Positions 24,229-31,946 of a stretch of DNA of 64,000 bases are shown piece after piece. Both the position numbers and the translations under genes were made by a program. This DNA comes from an uncultured Eubacteriales bacterium (lineage in GTDB: Bacteria; Bacillota; Clostridia; Oscillospirales; Oscillospiraceae). Numbering within the stretch: position 1 is the stretch's first letter; every line of letters begins with the position of its first letter. The stretch lies in contig URAZ01000018.1 in NCBI GenBank assembly GCA_900545925.1, positions 1 through 64,000 on the forward strand, given 5' to 3'. The notes beneath the pieces were generated by a model that searched no databases, was not told the origin of the DNA, and saw only the letters and a program-made list of their open reading frames with translations.

Positions 24229-24527
24229 TCGGCGCTCCTTTCAGACTGACGGCTCATTTGTGGTGCTTCCATTATAGCACAAGTGCCGTCATTTGTAACC
24301 CCTTCATTGCGGATCATCCGCAGAATCTTTTCCTCCATGGTCTCCACCGCTGTTTCGCTGAATGCGACCCTTACCTTATAGGTGGTGCCGCCGATGCGCC
24401 GAATGATGAACTGTTCCTGTTTCGTTTGCTCCATAGGCTTCCTCCTTGCGTAATTTGTTGGTTTTTGGTATAATAAGTCCGGTTCCGTTGGCTGTAAGCC
24501 AACCGTGGCTTTCTGTTGGTTTTCCAT
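24219..24527 (-). CDS. tnpW: Transposon-encoded protein TnpW
   Basis: The 102-residue protein contains the TnpW core QFIIRRIGGTTYKVRVAFSE and EEKILRMIRNE. It is a small protein that regularly precedes TnpX-type recombinases; its role is unknown, perhaps recombination directionality. Two starts are possible: 24527, with AAGGAGG 9 bases upstream, and 24434 (MEQTKQ), with AAGGAGG 6 bases upstream. I list the longer form. It overlaps the recombinase start. Confidence 0.8.
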   Translation of the reverse strand: MENQQKATVGLQPTEPDLLYQKPTNYARRKPMEQTKQEQFIIRRIGGTTYKVRVAFSETAVETMEEKILRMIRNEGVTNDGTCAIMEAPQMSRQSERSAECA

Positions 24528-24683
24528 GTTCCATATCCTCCTTTTCTTCGTTGATGGCTTTGAGAAGTAACCTGTGTAATTTGCGTCAAGATTACTTTCT
24601 CTACTAATAGGAGAAATACAGGGTGTAAATCGGAACTGTTTTTGAAAAAAAGAAAAATATTTTTTCGGGGAGGTGAAGCTGTC

Positions 24684-25616
24684 ATGGAACCGTGGGAGGA
24701 TGAACTGCTGTGGGATGATGATTTTTCCGATGAGGAAGAAGTTGCCGAGGAGCAAATAGAGGAAACCGGTCTTAAAATGGATGAGGACAGCTTTGCCGAT
24801 TGGGAGGATGCGTCTGACGGTGCGCCGGTGGACGAGACGCTGGAGGAGGCGCTTGCAGAGGAACGTACGCTGGAGCTGGAAAGCGAGCTGGAGCAGGACG
24901 AACACCCCAGAGACTATAATGCCGAGCTGGAGGACGAGGAGGAAGAAGCGGCGCCCACCAGTGAGAATCGGCTCAAGCGTGAAATTCGCGCAGAGGCTCT
25001 GCGGCGGCTGGAGGAAGCAGCCCGGACAGAATCCGACTTTCTGACTGTAGTAGACGAGTGGAATAAGCTGGACAGGAACCGGGAGCGCCGGGAACGTGAC
25101 TATGAGAACCTGCGTGGGGATGTGCCGTTGGAGTTTCAGGCGGTACCTGATCCGAAGATCGCCCCGCTGTGGATGAATCTGCCGAGGTTCCGCCAGCTCT
25201 GTCAGGGAAACTTTCTCGACATCATCTTCTCCTGTCCATACGAGCTGCACGAGCTGACTGCGAACCGTTTTCTCTCCAAGCTTTTTTTCGCCCTCAGCGA
25301 TGAGCAGAAGGAGGTGCTGTATTACCTGTTCGTCAAGCAATACAGCACCACAAGGCTTGCCGCCATCCGAGGGCAGTCCGACCGAAATATCCGAAAGCTG
25401 CGGATGACCATTCAGAAAAAGCTGCAAAAGCGGATGTATGAGCATCTGAGCGAAAAGCTGGAAAACGATCATAGCTTTACGCTGCGGGAGCGCGAGTTCA
25501 TGGAGGAATATGAAGCGCTGCTGCAAACCATGGGCAAGGATGCCGTGATCCGCAGGGAGAATAAAACGAAGCCGAGAAAAAAGAAAGCCGCCCTTGACGA
25601 TGCCAAGGACGGTTGA
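24684..25616 (+). CDS. Sigma-70-like transcription factor
   Basis: The 310-residue protein begins with a very acidic, disordered-looking region (residues 1-95, long runs of Glu and Asp). It ends with a sigma region 4-like HTH (about 205-260: LSDEQKEVLYYLFVKQYST and ALR-like RNIRKLR) and a basic tail. It is probably an element-encoded sigma-like activator of mobility genes. It is divergent from tnpW. GGAGGTG lies 7 bases before the ATG at 24684. Confidence 0.7.
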   Translation: MEPWEDELLWDDDFSDEEEVAEEQIEETGLKMDEDSFADWEDASDGAPVDETLEEALAEERTLELESELEQDEHPRDYNAELEDEEEEAAPTSENRLKREIRAEALRRLEEAARTESDFLTVVDEWNKLDRNRERRERDYENLRGDVPLEFQAVPDPKIAPLWMNLPRFRQLCQGNFLDIIFSCPYELHELTANRFLSKLFFALSDEQKEVLYYLFVKQYSTTRLAAIRGQSDRNIRKLRMTIQKKLQKRMYEHLSEKLENDHSFTLREREFMEEYEALLQTMGKDAVIRRENKTKPRKKKAALDDAKDG

Positions 25617-25672
25617 TACAATGGTAATATGGTTAATATATAGATGGATTACGAATTGAGAGGAACAGCGTC

Positions 25673-26581
25673 ATGAACAATCTGTTTGCGCAGTCCCGTT
25701 CCCATTGGGTGCGGTATGACCGCTATGAGATCAAGACCGGCAAGGACGGAAAACGCTATATTACGCCGGAAAAGGCGGCAAAGCCCGACATATATAATCC
25801 CTTGAAGGAAGCGCCGGGAATCGTGCTGGATGCGCTGAATGTGGGAATGCTGATGATGAACCGCAGCCCGGAGGACGAGGTGCAGAAGGCCATTCTGGAA
25901 TTTGTAACCCATTACGGTCTGCTGGGCCTGATGACAGCGCTGCCCACCACGCCGTCCTTCATGGATTATGAGGCGGTCTATCTGCCGAAAAACCACTTCA
26001 TCAAGGCAGAATCCATGGAAACCGAGGACTATCTGGCGCTATTCTATCCCTTTGACCAGCTGGATCTGGTCAAGAAGGGCATTGAGTCCAGATGGAGCGT
26101 GTCCGGCGACAACATGATGGTGGCGCTGACCATGACCTTTGCGAGTGAACCCATGGCGAAAACCATGAGCTTCCAGCGAGAGTATGCTGAAGCCTATGAC
26201 TGGGTGGCGCAGCAGTTCAAGGACTGGGCCTTTACGCTGACCACATCTATTCTGTACTACAACGATTATGACCTGATCGATGAGGATACCCGGAATCTGT
26301 ATCGCAAAGGCATGGCTGCTTTCGGCGGCATTGCGCCCAGCTATCATATTGAGCTGCTGGACAAACCGACCATCTATTGGGACTTCCATTCGCTGCTGCT
26401 GGGCATCCAGATGATGTTCAGCTTCCTGCTGGTGGACGGAGAGAAGCCCCTGCGGCTGTGCAAGCACTGCCAGAAGGTGTTCCTGAGCAGCCGCTCCAAT
26501 TCCGCTTTTTGCAGTCCCCGCTGCAAGAATCAGTATAATGTCTATAAGAGCCGTGGGAAGAAAACCAGCGAAGAAGATTGA
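25673..26581 (+). CDS. DUF6076 protein with zinc finger
   Basis: The 302-residue protein has no known activity. Its C-terminus carries a CGNR-like zinc finger: C-x2-C (LCKHCQKVFLSS) and C-x3-C (AFCSPRCKNQYNVYKSRG). The rest is mostly alpha-helical with many aromatic residues. DUF6076 proteins occur in mobilizable elements beside sigma-like and RhuM genes, as here. AGAGG lies 10 bases before the ATG. Nucleic-acid binding is inferred from the finger. Confidence 0.7.
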   Translation: MNNLFAQSRSHWVRYDRYEIKTGKDGKRYITPEKAAKPDIYNPLKEAPGIVLDALNVGMLMMNRSPEDEVQKAILEFVTHYGLLGLMTALPTTPSFMDYEAVYLPKNHFIKAESMETEDYLALFYPFDQLDLVKKGIESRWSVSGDNMMVALTMTFASEPMAKTMSFQREYAEAYDWVAQQFKDWAFTLTTSILYYNDYDLIDEDTRNLYRKGMAAFGGIAPSYHIELLDKPTIYWDFHSLLLGIQMMFSFLLVDGEKPLRLCKHCQKVFLSSRSNSAFCSPRCKNQYNVYKSRGKKTSEED

Positions 26582-26592
26582 GGTGAAACGAC

Positions 26593-27618
26593 ATGGCAGA
26601 CGCCAAGAAGGATAAACTGCAAATCCGCAACAGCACAGTGGATTTCCTTGTGTTCACGAAAGATGCCCATGAGGATGGCATTGAGGTACGGGTACAGGAT
26701 CACGACGTTTGGCTGACCCAAAAGGCCATTGCACGGCTTTTTGATGTAGACCGGAGCGTTGTGACAAAGCATCTGAAAAATGTATATGAAAGCGGTGAAT
26801 TGTCCGAAGATGCAACTTGTGCAAATTTTGCACAAGTTGCGGATAACGGAAAAACCTATCACTATAAGTTCTACTCTCTGTCCGCCATCATAGCCGTAGG
26901 CTATCGGATCAATTCCGGCAGAGCCACGCAGTTCCGCCAGTGGGCAACCAAGGTGCTGGACACCTTCACCAAGCAGGGGTATGTGCTGGACAAGAGCAGG
27001 CTCATCAATGGGCAGATTTTTGATGAGGACTACTTCGATCACCTGATTTCCGAGATTCAGGAGATTCGGGCCAGCGAACGGCGCTTCTATCAGAAAATTA
27101 CGGATATTTACGCCACTGCTGTGGACTACTCTCTCGATAGCCAGACCACAAAGGATTTCTTTGCCACAGTTCAGAATAAGATGCACTATGCCGTCCATGG
27201 CGGCACAGCGGCAGAGGTCATTATGGCACGAGCCGATCACACCAAGGAACACATGGGGCTGACCTCATGGAAGAATGCTCCTGACGGCAAGATTGTCAAG
27301 GCAGATGTGTCCGTTGCAAAAAATTACTTATCCATGGATGAAATGCAGGAACTGAACGAAATCGTCACCATGTATCTGGACTATGCTACCCGGCAGGCCA
27401 GACGGCATATTCCCATGACCATGGCAGATTGGGCCTCCAAGCTGGACGCTTTTCTGCAATTCAATGATGCAGAGATTCTGCAAAATAAGGGAAAAGTCAC
27501 CGCTGCCATTGCAAAAGCCTTTGCCGAAAGCGAGTTTGAGCAGTACCGCGTCATTCAGGATCATCTGTATCAGAGCGACTTTGACCGTCTGGTAGCCAGC
27601 ACGGAACAAAAGAACTAA
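26593..27618 (+). CDS. RhuM-family protein
   Basis: The 341-residue protein has the N-terminal RhuM domain (HDVWLTQKAIARLFDVDRSVVTKHLKN, an HTH-like part, then NGKTYHYKFYSLSAIIAVGYR) and a C-terminal helical domain containing YLSMDEMQELNEIVTMYLDYA. RhuM proteins are frequent on genomic islands and may be linked to toxin, phage-defence or transfer functions; none is proven. A 14-bp perfect palindrome lies inside the N-terminal coding part. A strong terminator follows the gene. Confidence 0.85.
   Translation: MADAKKDKLQIRNSTVDFLVFTKDAHEDGIEVRVQDHDVWLTQKAIARLFDVDRSVVTKHLKNVYESGELSEDATCANFAQVADNGKTYHYKFYSLSAIIAVGYRINSGRATQFRQWATKVLDTFTKQGYVLDKSRLINGQIFDEDYFDHLISEIQEIRASERRFYQKITDIYATAVDYSLDSQTTKDFFATVQNKMHYAVHGGTAAEVIMARADHTKEHMGLTSWKNAPDGKIVKADVSVAKNYLSMDEMQELNEIVTMYLDYATRQARRHIPMTMADWASKLDAFLQFNDAEILQNKGKVTAAIAKAFAESEFEQYRVIQDHLYQSDFDRLVASTEQKN
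26812..26840. repeat. Palindrome inside the RhuM gene
   Basis: GCAACTTGTGCAAA and TTTGCACAAGTTGC form a perfect 14-bp inverted repeat around a single T, encoding part of CANFAQVA. This is long for coding DNA and may be an operator or hairpin. Confidence 0.6.
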
Positions 27619-27625
27619 AGTGTAA

Positions 27626-27665
27626 AAATGCCCGTTATCGGCCACGCAACCGATAACGGGCATTT
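27626..27665. terminator. 16-bp perfect hairpin between RhuM and TnpV genes
   Basis: AAATGCCCGTTATCGG pairs with CCGATAACGGGCATTT. It is placed between convergent genes and serves both. Confidence 0.85.
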
Positions 27666-27666
27666 G

Positions 27667-28038
27667 TCATTCATATACAAGCTCGGTCAAAACGATTTCC
27701 TCCGCGCGGCTGCGGATGCTGTTCATGCGGCGTACCCATTCCATTTGATCGGCAGCTTTGAGTGCTTCGGTCACGCCTTCTTGCTTCACCATTGCAGAAA
27801 CGATGATTTCCATGCGCTCGTTGCAGGCTTGGTCGATCTCGGCAAGGTGCCGATGCAGCGTTCCGTTTGTGAGCAGGTTTGTGTAGAAAATAGGGCGATG
27901 TTCTTTCAGATAGCTGCGGCGCATATGTCCATACTTGCCAATCTGGTATTCCGGTTCCTCTGGCAGCGCAAGGTTTGGAATGAGATAATCGCCCTCCTGA
28001 CGGTAAGTGCCGCCCATTTCCTCAAATAGAGATTTCAT
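27667..28038 (-). CDS. tnpV: Transposon-encoded protein TnpV
   Basis: The 123-residue TnpV-family protein has the typical GKYGHMRRSYLKEHRP segment and a C-terminal helix (QMEWVRRMNSIRSRAEEIV). TnpV is found beside TnpX-type recombinases; its function is unknown. AAGGAG lies 9 bases before the ATG. It overlaps the frame of a truncated second recombinase, which suggests that it belonged to that second module. Confidence 0.8.
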   Translation of the reverse strand: MKSLFEEMGGTYRQEGDYLIPNLALPEEPEYQIGKYGHMRRSYLKEHRPIFYTNLLTNGTLHRHLAEIDQACNERMEIIVSAMVKQEGVTEALKAADQMEWVRRMNSIRSRAEEIVLTELVYE

Positions 28039-28268
28039 AAAAATTAGCTCCTTTTTGTGTTGATTTCCAGCGGTTATACGGACTTTTCTTCTCCTTTCCT
28101 ACAACTGCTGTTCCATTCACCACAAATGAGCCGCAGTCATATGTATTAGGTGGGAGAAACCACCCTTTACATATTAACTCTTGATTCTGGATGCTGTTGG
28201 AATCGCCATCTAAGCCGTCGTCCTGACTGAGTCGGCAGTAGAGGGCGGTTTTCTTCTGGTTTGACATT
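28022..28268 (-). pseudogene. Truncated second serine recombinase
   Basis: After AAGGAGG and ATG (28268), the sequence KKTALYCRLSQDDGLDGDSN is the resolvase N-terminus of a TnpX-like recombinase, including its catalytic Ser. After NSIQNQ the frame leaves the family and ends about 50 residues later, overlapping tnpV. The remaining 450 or more residues are missing. It is the scar of an older element. Confidence 0.75.
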
Positions 28269-28339
28269 TGTCTTTCCTCCTTCTTGTCAAACCGCTCAGA
28301 GCATTGTGAGCACACAATACTCCAAGCGGCGCGAGAAGT

Positions 28340-28525
28340 CTAGCCCTTATGCCGGCTTTTTTCGCTGAAGTTCCAACGCGGCCAAAACCCTGAGTTTTCT
28401 TTCACTGTCTGACTTCCGTTTTTTGGAAAAGCGGAGACGACGCGGATGGCTCGTCCGTGTGAGATCTGAATGCGCTCGACACGGACGGAATCAGGGCAGG
28501 CCGCTGGTTTTGTAGTTTGCTTCAT
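28340..28525 (-). pseudogene. Frameshifted small element protein
   Basis: The frame starts MKQTTKPAACPDSVRVERIQ after GGGAGG and continues RVVSAFPKNGSQTVKE. It then reads an unrelated tail. One more A in the GAAAGAAAAC run would restore the ending LRVLAALELQRKKPA, the form I expect for this small transposon-associated family. A 1-base deletion in a homopolymer is therefore likely, either real decay or a sequencing error. Confidence 0.55.
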
Positions 28526-28617
28526 GACGACCTCCCTGATTTGATTTTCAAAAAATGTACTTACAAAAAGCAGCCAGGAGAGTTAACATCCGACAAACCG
28601 TTTGAGGAGGATTGCCG

Positions 28618-28854
28618 ATGGTAACTGCCTGTTTGTCCATGATGCTTCACTTGCTGCTTTTGCTGATTCGTATTGCAATGAAATTGAGATTGTCCATCCC
28701 TCTGGTGTACTTGGTGCTGATGCTCACAGTGTTTCAGCCGTGGTATCGTGTGCACGCGACACTGGCGGATGGGATTTTTCTGGTGATGTTGGGCTGCGTG
28801 ACGCTGTCATGGATCATCTCCTTCGTTCGATTTGTAAGGCGAGCGCTGGCTTGA
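28618..28854 (+). CDS. Small membrane protein of the mobile element
   Basis: The 78-residue protein has two or three hydrophobic helices (about 3-18, 25-42, 50-70) and a short basic end (RFVRRALA). Such proteins recur in mobilizable elements of gut Firmicutes, with unknown function. The ATG at 28618 follows GAGGAGG at 7 bases; a TTG six bases upstream is less likely. Confidence 0.6.
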   Translation: MVTACLSMMLHLLLLLIRIAMKLRLSIPLVYLVLMLTVFQPWYRVHATLADGIFLVMLGCVTLSWIISFVRFVRRALA

Positions 28855-28873
28855 TGCCAGCCCTCGCTTTTTT
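28839..28873 (+). terminator. Terminator of the small membrane protein gene
   Basis: GCGAG-C-GCTGGC pairs with GCCAGC-C-CTCGC around TTGAT, then six T. It overlaps the end of the gene. Confidence 0.8.
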
Positions 28874-29438
28874 GCGCCGCACGGAGGGCGGACGTGGCGT
28901 TTGCGTGGCGCAGACCTGCGCGGATGCGCGGGCGGCATGCAAGACCGCACACGGCGGCACGACGCGCCTTACGCCGCAGAGCGAATGGCTGCGCCGATGT
29001 GCATTTCTGACTTGTGCCGCAGTTCAGCCGTTAGTCCTCCGCCCACAGGCGGCATTGGGGTCAGGGTTCTCCCTGCAAGCCGCATTTTGGTACCAAAACG
29101 CGATGCTTGCGCTTTTCTTGCGCGGCAAGAAAAGCCAAAACGTAGACCAATCCTCGTTCTGTTTAGAAGAATTTTTAGATTTTCATTTTGTACAAGCCAT
29201 GAAATTCAACATTTTTGCGCTTCGGATGCCGTAGTCGCTATGTAAATTTGAAATTCGGATTTCTGCCTTTTGTAGTCGTTACAATAGTCGCTATGGTTTT
29301 CTTTTCCGCCGTATTTGCAGCTCGCGCCCCGGCGATGGGGAACAGCGCGGACAGAGCTTGGCAGCTCTCACAGCTCGTGGAAGGGGTCTCGACTGCTTGC
29401 AACCCCAGCCACGGCAGCCTGTCTTGCGTCAAAACAAA

Positions 29439-29486
29439 CTGCGTATCTTTCGCTTCCGCGTAAGCACGAAAGCGAAAGATACGCAG
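29439..29486. repeat. 17-bp inverted repeat
   Basis: CTGCGTATCTTTCGCTT and AAGCGAAAGATACGCAG are perfect complements separated by 14 bases. No T-run follows, so it is not a classical terminator. Confidence 0.6.
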
Positions 29487-29614
29487 CTTGCTTCGACGAG
29501 GTCGTCGCGCGCGCCGTGCGCGTTTCCCAACCTGCGGTGTTGTCCGCGTTGCTGGTTATTCAGTTGTTTGGGAGTGTATTTCCACCTCCGAATTTCTCCT
29601 AAAGAGCACCAAAA

Positions 29615-29652
29615 GGAGCGCTGCGGCCATTCTCGGCCGCAGCGCTCCTTCA
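29615..29652. terminator. 16-bp perfect hairpin
   Basis: AAGGAGCGCTGCGGCC pairs with GGCCGCAGCGCTCCTT around ATTCTC. Confidence 0.65.
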
Positions 29653-29893
29653 TTACGTTTTATGGTGCGCTTCGGAATATTCTGTTGTCGGCAGGATTTC
29701 CTGCTATGTTTCACATGATGGCATTGGAACAAATGCTTGTCAATAATCTTTCGCAGAAAATTTTTCTTGCTGACGCCGCTTCTGAATCGAATCGATTCTA
29801 TCAGTAATTTATATATCTTTACTTAATATATCTTTATTTTATTGCGTTGGATTATCCAACGTAGGCAAAACCAACAGATTTAGCGGAAGCCGT

Positions 29894-30187
29894 TCATTTC
29901 TGAAGCTGATCCAGACTTGCTGCGAGTTTCTGATTGCCGGTTTCGTAATCCTGGACTGCGTCGAGTATTTGCGCGCAGGCTTCGCTGTCGCCGGTATGGG
30001 CGAGCTTGTGTGCCAGCTCTTTGAGTTCGTTGGTGTGCGAAACATTGTGACCGACCATGTAGCGCATCAGAGCAATCAGCTCATCGCGCGGCGCGGCTGT
30101 GTGCGAATGGTCATGGGAATGTTCCTGTTCGTGTGTATGCGGGTGGTCATGGGTATGACCGCAATCGTGTTCGTGTTCCAGATGCAT
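29894..30187 (-). CDS. Histidine-rich metal-binding protein
   Basis: The 97-residue protein starts with MHLEHEHDCGHTHDHPHTHE; 12 of the first 30 residues are His, alternating with acidic residues. A helical domain follows (about 35-97, ALMRYMVGHNVSHTNELKEL) without Cys. The tail suggests binding or buffering of Ni, Co, Zn or Cu. AGGAGG lies 7 bases before the ATG. Its promoter carries the palindromic operator shared by this region, 117 bases upstream of the start. It is unlike any named metallochaperone I can identify. Confidence 0.75.
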   Translation of the reverse strand: MHLEHEHDCGHTHDHPHTHEQEHSHDHSHTAAPRDELIALMRYMVGHNVSHTNELKELAHKLAHTGDSEACAQILDAVQDYETGNQKLAASLDQLQK

Positions 30188-30303
30188 GGTGTTTCCTCCT
30201 GTGATGTTCAGTTCCAAACAAAAACACGGCGTTTTCTTCCCCAAGAAACGCCGCGCTTTTGTTTTAGGATTGGATTGGGTTGAGCGTATTAACCGATGGC
30301 TGT

Positions 30304-30351
30304 ATTGTAGCAGACCGCAAGCCCATTCGGAAGCTCCCCCCGGGGATGCTT
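30304..30351 (-). promoter_or_regulatory. Operator-promoter 1 (His-rich protein)
   Basis: Read on the minus strand, the palindrome AAGCATCCCCGGGGGGAGC runs into -35 TTCCGA (30327-30332). After 17 bases comes TACAAT (30304-30309). Exactly 21 bases separate the operator's terminal TT from the -10, as in the other copies. Confidence 0.8.
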
Positions 30352-30427
30352 TTTGTACGCACATCGCGTGTTTTCATATCCCCACATGGGGTTTTGCGCG
30401 GAAAAACGCACTGTTTTTCAAAAAACT

Positions 30428-30472
30428 GAACCTCCCCAAGGGGTTCCGTATCGCGTCATATTTCTCTAAAAT
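30428..30472 (+). promoter_or_regulatory. Operator-promoter 2 (membrane protein pair, distal)
   Basis: GAACCTCCCCAAGGGG leads into -35 TTCCGT (30444-30449), a 17-base spacer and TAAAAT (30467-30472). It is the first of two tandem regulated promoters before 30620. Confidence 0.75.
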
Positions 30473-30522
30473 GCACAATATAAAGGCTGCAAGTTTTACA
30501 GTTTCTACAATCATTTTGACTT

Positions 30523-30567
30523 GAACCTCCCCGGGAGCTTTTTCTTTCCGATGCGTCGCGCTACACT
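30523..30567 (+). promoter_or_regulatory. Operator-promoter 3 (membrane protein pair, proximal)
   Basis: The palindrome AACCTCCCCGGGAGCTT (30524-30540) overlaps a weak -35 TTTTTC (30539-30544). After 17 bases comes TACACT (30562-30567). Confidence 0.75.
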
Positions 30568-30619
30568 GGATGGTATCCTGAAGCGGCGAAAATCGCCAAA
30601 GAAAAAGGAGGAACAAACA

Positions 30620-30988
30620 ATGGCATGTTTCCTGGTTCCGACTGCGGAAGCTATCGTCACGGGTGTGGTTTCCAAGGTAGAGAAGAAGAATGAGGTCGTG
30701 GCGGAGGGCAAGATCCCATTCTCCCGCAAGCTCAAGTGGCTCAAAAATATGCTCTGGGGCGGCGCAGCGCTGCTGGCGTATGAGCATATCTGGCATGGCG
30801 AAGTTGTACCCTGGTTCCCGTTTTTGACGGCTGCGGCAAATCCGGAGGATGCGGCAGTTATGCTGCACGAGATGGCGACCGTCGGCGTGACGATGGCACT
30901 TCTGGTCACGGCTGCGTGGGGCTGCATTGCGCTCGCCGCGGATAAGATCGTCAAGCGCGAGTCCGGCGTGACACCTGCCGTTCGATAA
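30620..30988 (+). CDS. Conserved membrane protein, operator-controlled
   Basis: The 122-residue protein has an amphipathic N-terminus (MACFLVPTAEAIVTGVV), a basic segment (SRKLKWLKNMLWGG) and two or three hydrophobic stretches (about 45-65, 82-105). His residues lie in YEHIWHGEVVPW and in MLHEMATVG. AAGGAGG lies 8 bases before the ATG. Two tandem copies of the palindromic operator-promoter precede it. It is co-transcribed with the next gene (12-base gap). I know no function; metal-related transport or sensing is an inference from its control and neighbours. Confidence 0.65.
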   Translation: MACFLVPTAEAIVTGVVSKVEKKNEVVAEGKIPFSRKLKWLKNMLWGGAALLAYEHIWHGEVVPWFPFLTAAANPEDAAVMLHEMATVGVTMALLVTAAWGCIALAADKIVKRESGVTPAVR

Positions 30989-31000
30989 GGAGGAGATGCA

Positions 31001-31315
31001 ATGACACTTCTGACCTGTGTGTTTGCGGCGATCATCTGCTCGATTTTATGGTACAAGCACGCGCCGGACAACACCATGCGGCTCGGTACACTGAGTCTCA
31101 TGTACTGGGGCGCGTCGCTTATGTGGCTCGGTGATGCGATTTTTGAATATGCCGAGCTGCATGGGGCGTTCTTCACGCCGGAACCAATCGATATGCTCAA
31201 CGACTTCTATCTCGGCTTGTCCGTGGTTGCGCTGGGTCTCATCATCTGGCTTGTAATCCTGCTCGTCAAAGACCCGAAAGGCGCGGTAAAGGCGTCGCTG
31301 CTGAAAAAGAAATAG
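31001..31315 (+). CDS. Small membrane protein, partner of 30620
   Basis: The 104-residue protein has three hydrophobic helices (about 2-17, 30-48, 70-90), a conserved-looking WYKHAPDNTMRLG loop and a basic C-terminus (KASLLKKK). AAGGAGG lies 7 bases before the ATG. A bidirectional terminator follows at once. It probably forms a membrane complex with the product of the preceding gene; no family is recognised. Confidence 0.65.
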   Translation: MTLLTCVFAAIICSILWYKHAPDNTMRLGTLSLMYWGASLMWLGDAIFEYAELHGAFFTPEPIDMLNDFYLGLSVVALGLIIWLVILLVKDPKGAVKASLLKKK

Positions 31316-31320
31316 GTACA

Positions 31321-31348
31321 AATGCCCGATGCGGTTGCATCGGGCATT
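31321..31348. terminator. Bidirectional terminator
   Basis: A perfect 12-bp stem AATGCCCGATGC/GCATCGGGCATT with loop GGTT lies between two convergent genes. Confidence 0.85.
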
Positions 31349-31361
31349 CCCATTTTATAAC

Positions 31362-31946
31362 TCATTTTTTGATTCCGCAGACCTGATACATCGTGTCGTC
31401 AGAAATGACAACGTCCACGCGGAATGCCTCGTCCATCATCTGCGCAACGGCTTCCGCCTCCGGCAGCTCGATCGACACGCGGCTGGCGCTGCCGGAATGG
31501 TGGCGCGTCAGCATGGCACGGCTCATTCCATGCGCAATGCTGAGTCTGCCGCCAGACTGTACGAGCTCTGCCAAATGGTCGATCAGCCCTTTGGGATTCG
31601 GGAAGTGTGGGAACGCATTATAGACCATGACGCAGTCGAACTGCCTGTTAAGCTGCACCGATTCTACATCGCCGCAGATCAGCTTCACAGATTCCTGCGG
31701 AAATTTCTTCTTTGCAATGCGAATCATTTCCGGCGAAATATCAATGCCGGTCACACTGCGGACCGATCGCTTCAGATAATCCGGGATCAGCACGCCCGTT
31801 CCACAGGCAACGTCCAGCACATCGATACCGGCGCAGACGTCGGCGTTGTCCAGAATTGTCTGAATAACAGGTTCGTTACGGATCATATCGGCATCCCATT
31901 CCGGGGCACAGCGGTCAAAAAAAGCGATCACATCAGCTTTATTCAT
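31362..31946 (-). CDS. Class I SAM-dependent methyltransferase
   Basis: The 194-residue enzyme has motif I VLDVACGTGVL, strand-2 acid in GIDISPEMI, and motif II-like CGDVESVQL and FDCVMVYNAFPHF. This is the small-molecule methyltransferase fold; the substrate is unknown. Its ATG overlaps the stop of the ECF S-component gene (ATGA), so the two are translationally coupled. It may modify the compound imported by that transporter, or a metal-related ligand. CAGGAG lies 10 bases upstream. Confidence 0.8.
   Translation of the reverse strand: MNKADVIAFFDRCAPEWDADMIRNEPVIQTILDNADVCAGIDVLDVACGTGVLIPDYLKRSVRSVTGIDISPEMIRIAKKKFPQESVKLICGDVESVQLNRQFDCVMVYNAFPHFPNPKGLIDHLAELVQSGGRLSIAHGMSRAMLTRHHSGSASRVSIELPEAEAVAQMMDEAFRVDVVISDDTMYQVCGIKK

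Larger units (their letters stand above)
28874..29893. other. About 1 kb without a convincing gene
   Basis: The stretch joins the mobile element to the right flank. It contains a 17-bp stem (29439-29455 with 29470-29486), a 16-bp perfect terminator-like hairpin (29615-29630 with 29637-29652), TAGTCG(C/T)TA direct repeats (29232, 29273, 29285) and a palindrome CGTTGGAT-T-ATCCAACG (29845-29861). Open frames are long only in overlapping GC-rich parts and show no family signature. Confidence 0.5.

Noticed and set aside
24528..25526. Long minus-strand extension of the tnpW frame
   Set aside because: It is antisense to the sigma-like gene. The ribosome-binding sites support starts at 24527 or 24434 only.
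29358..29807. 149-codon frame in the gene-free stretch
   Set aside because: It runs through the 17-bp and 16-bp hairpins, has no start site, and changes composition midway.
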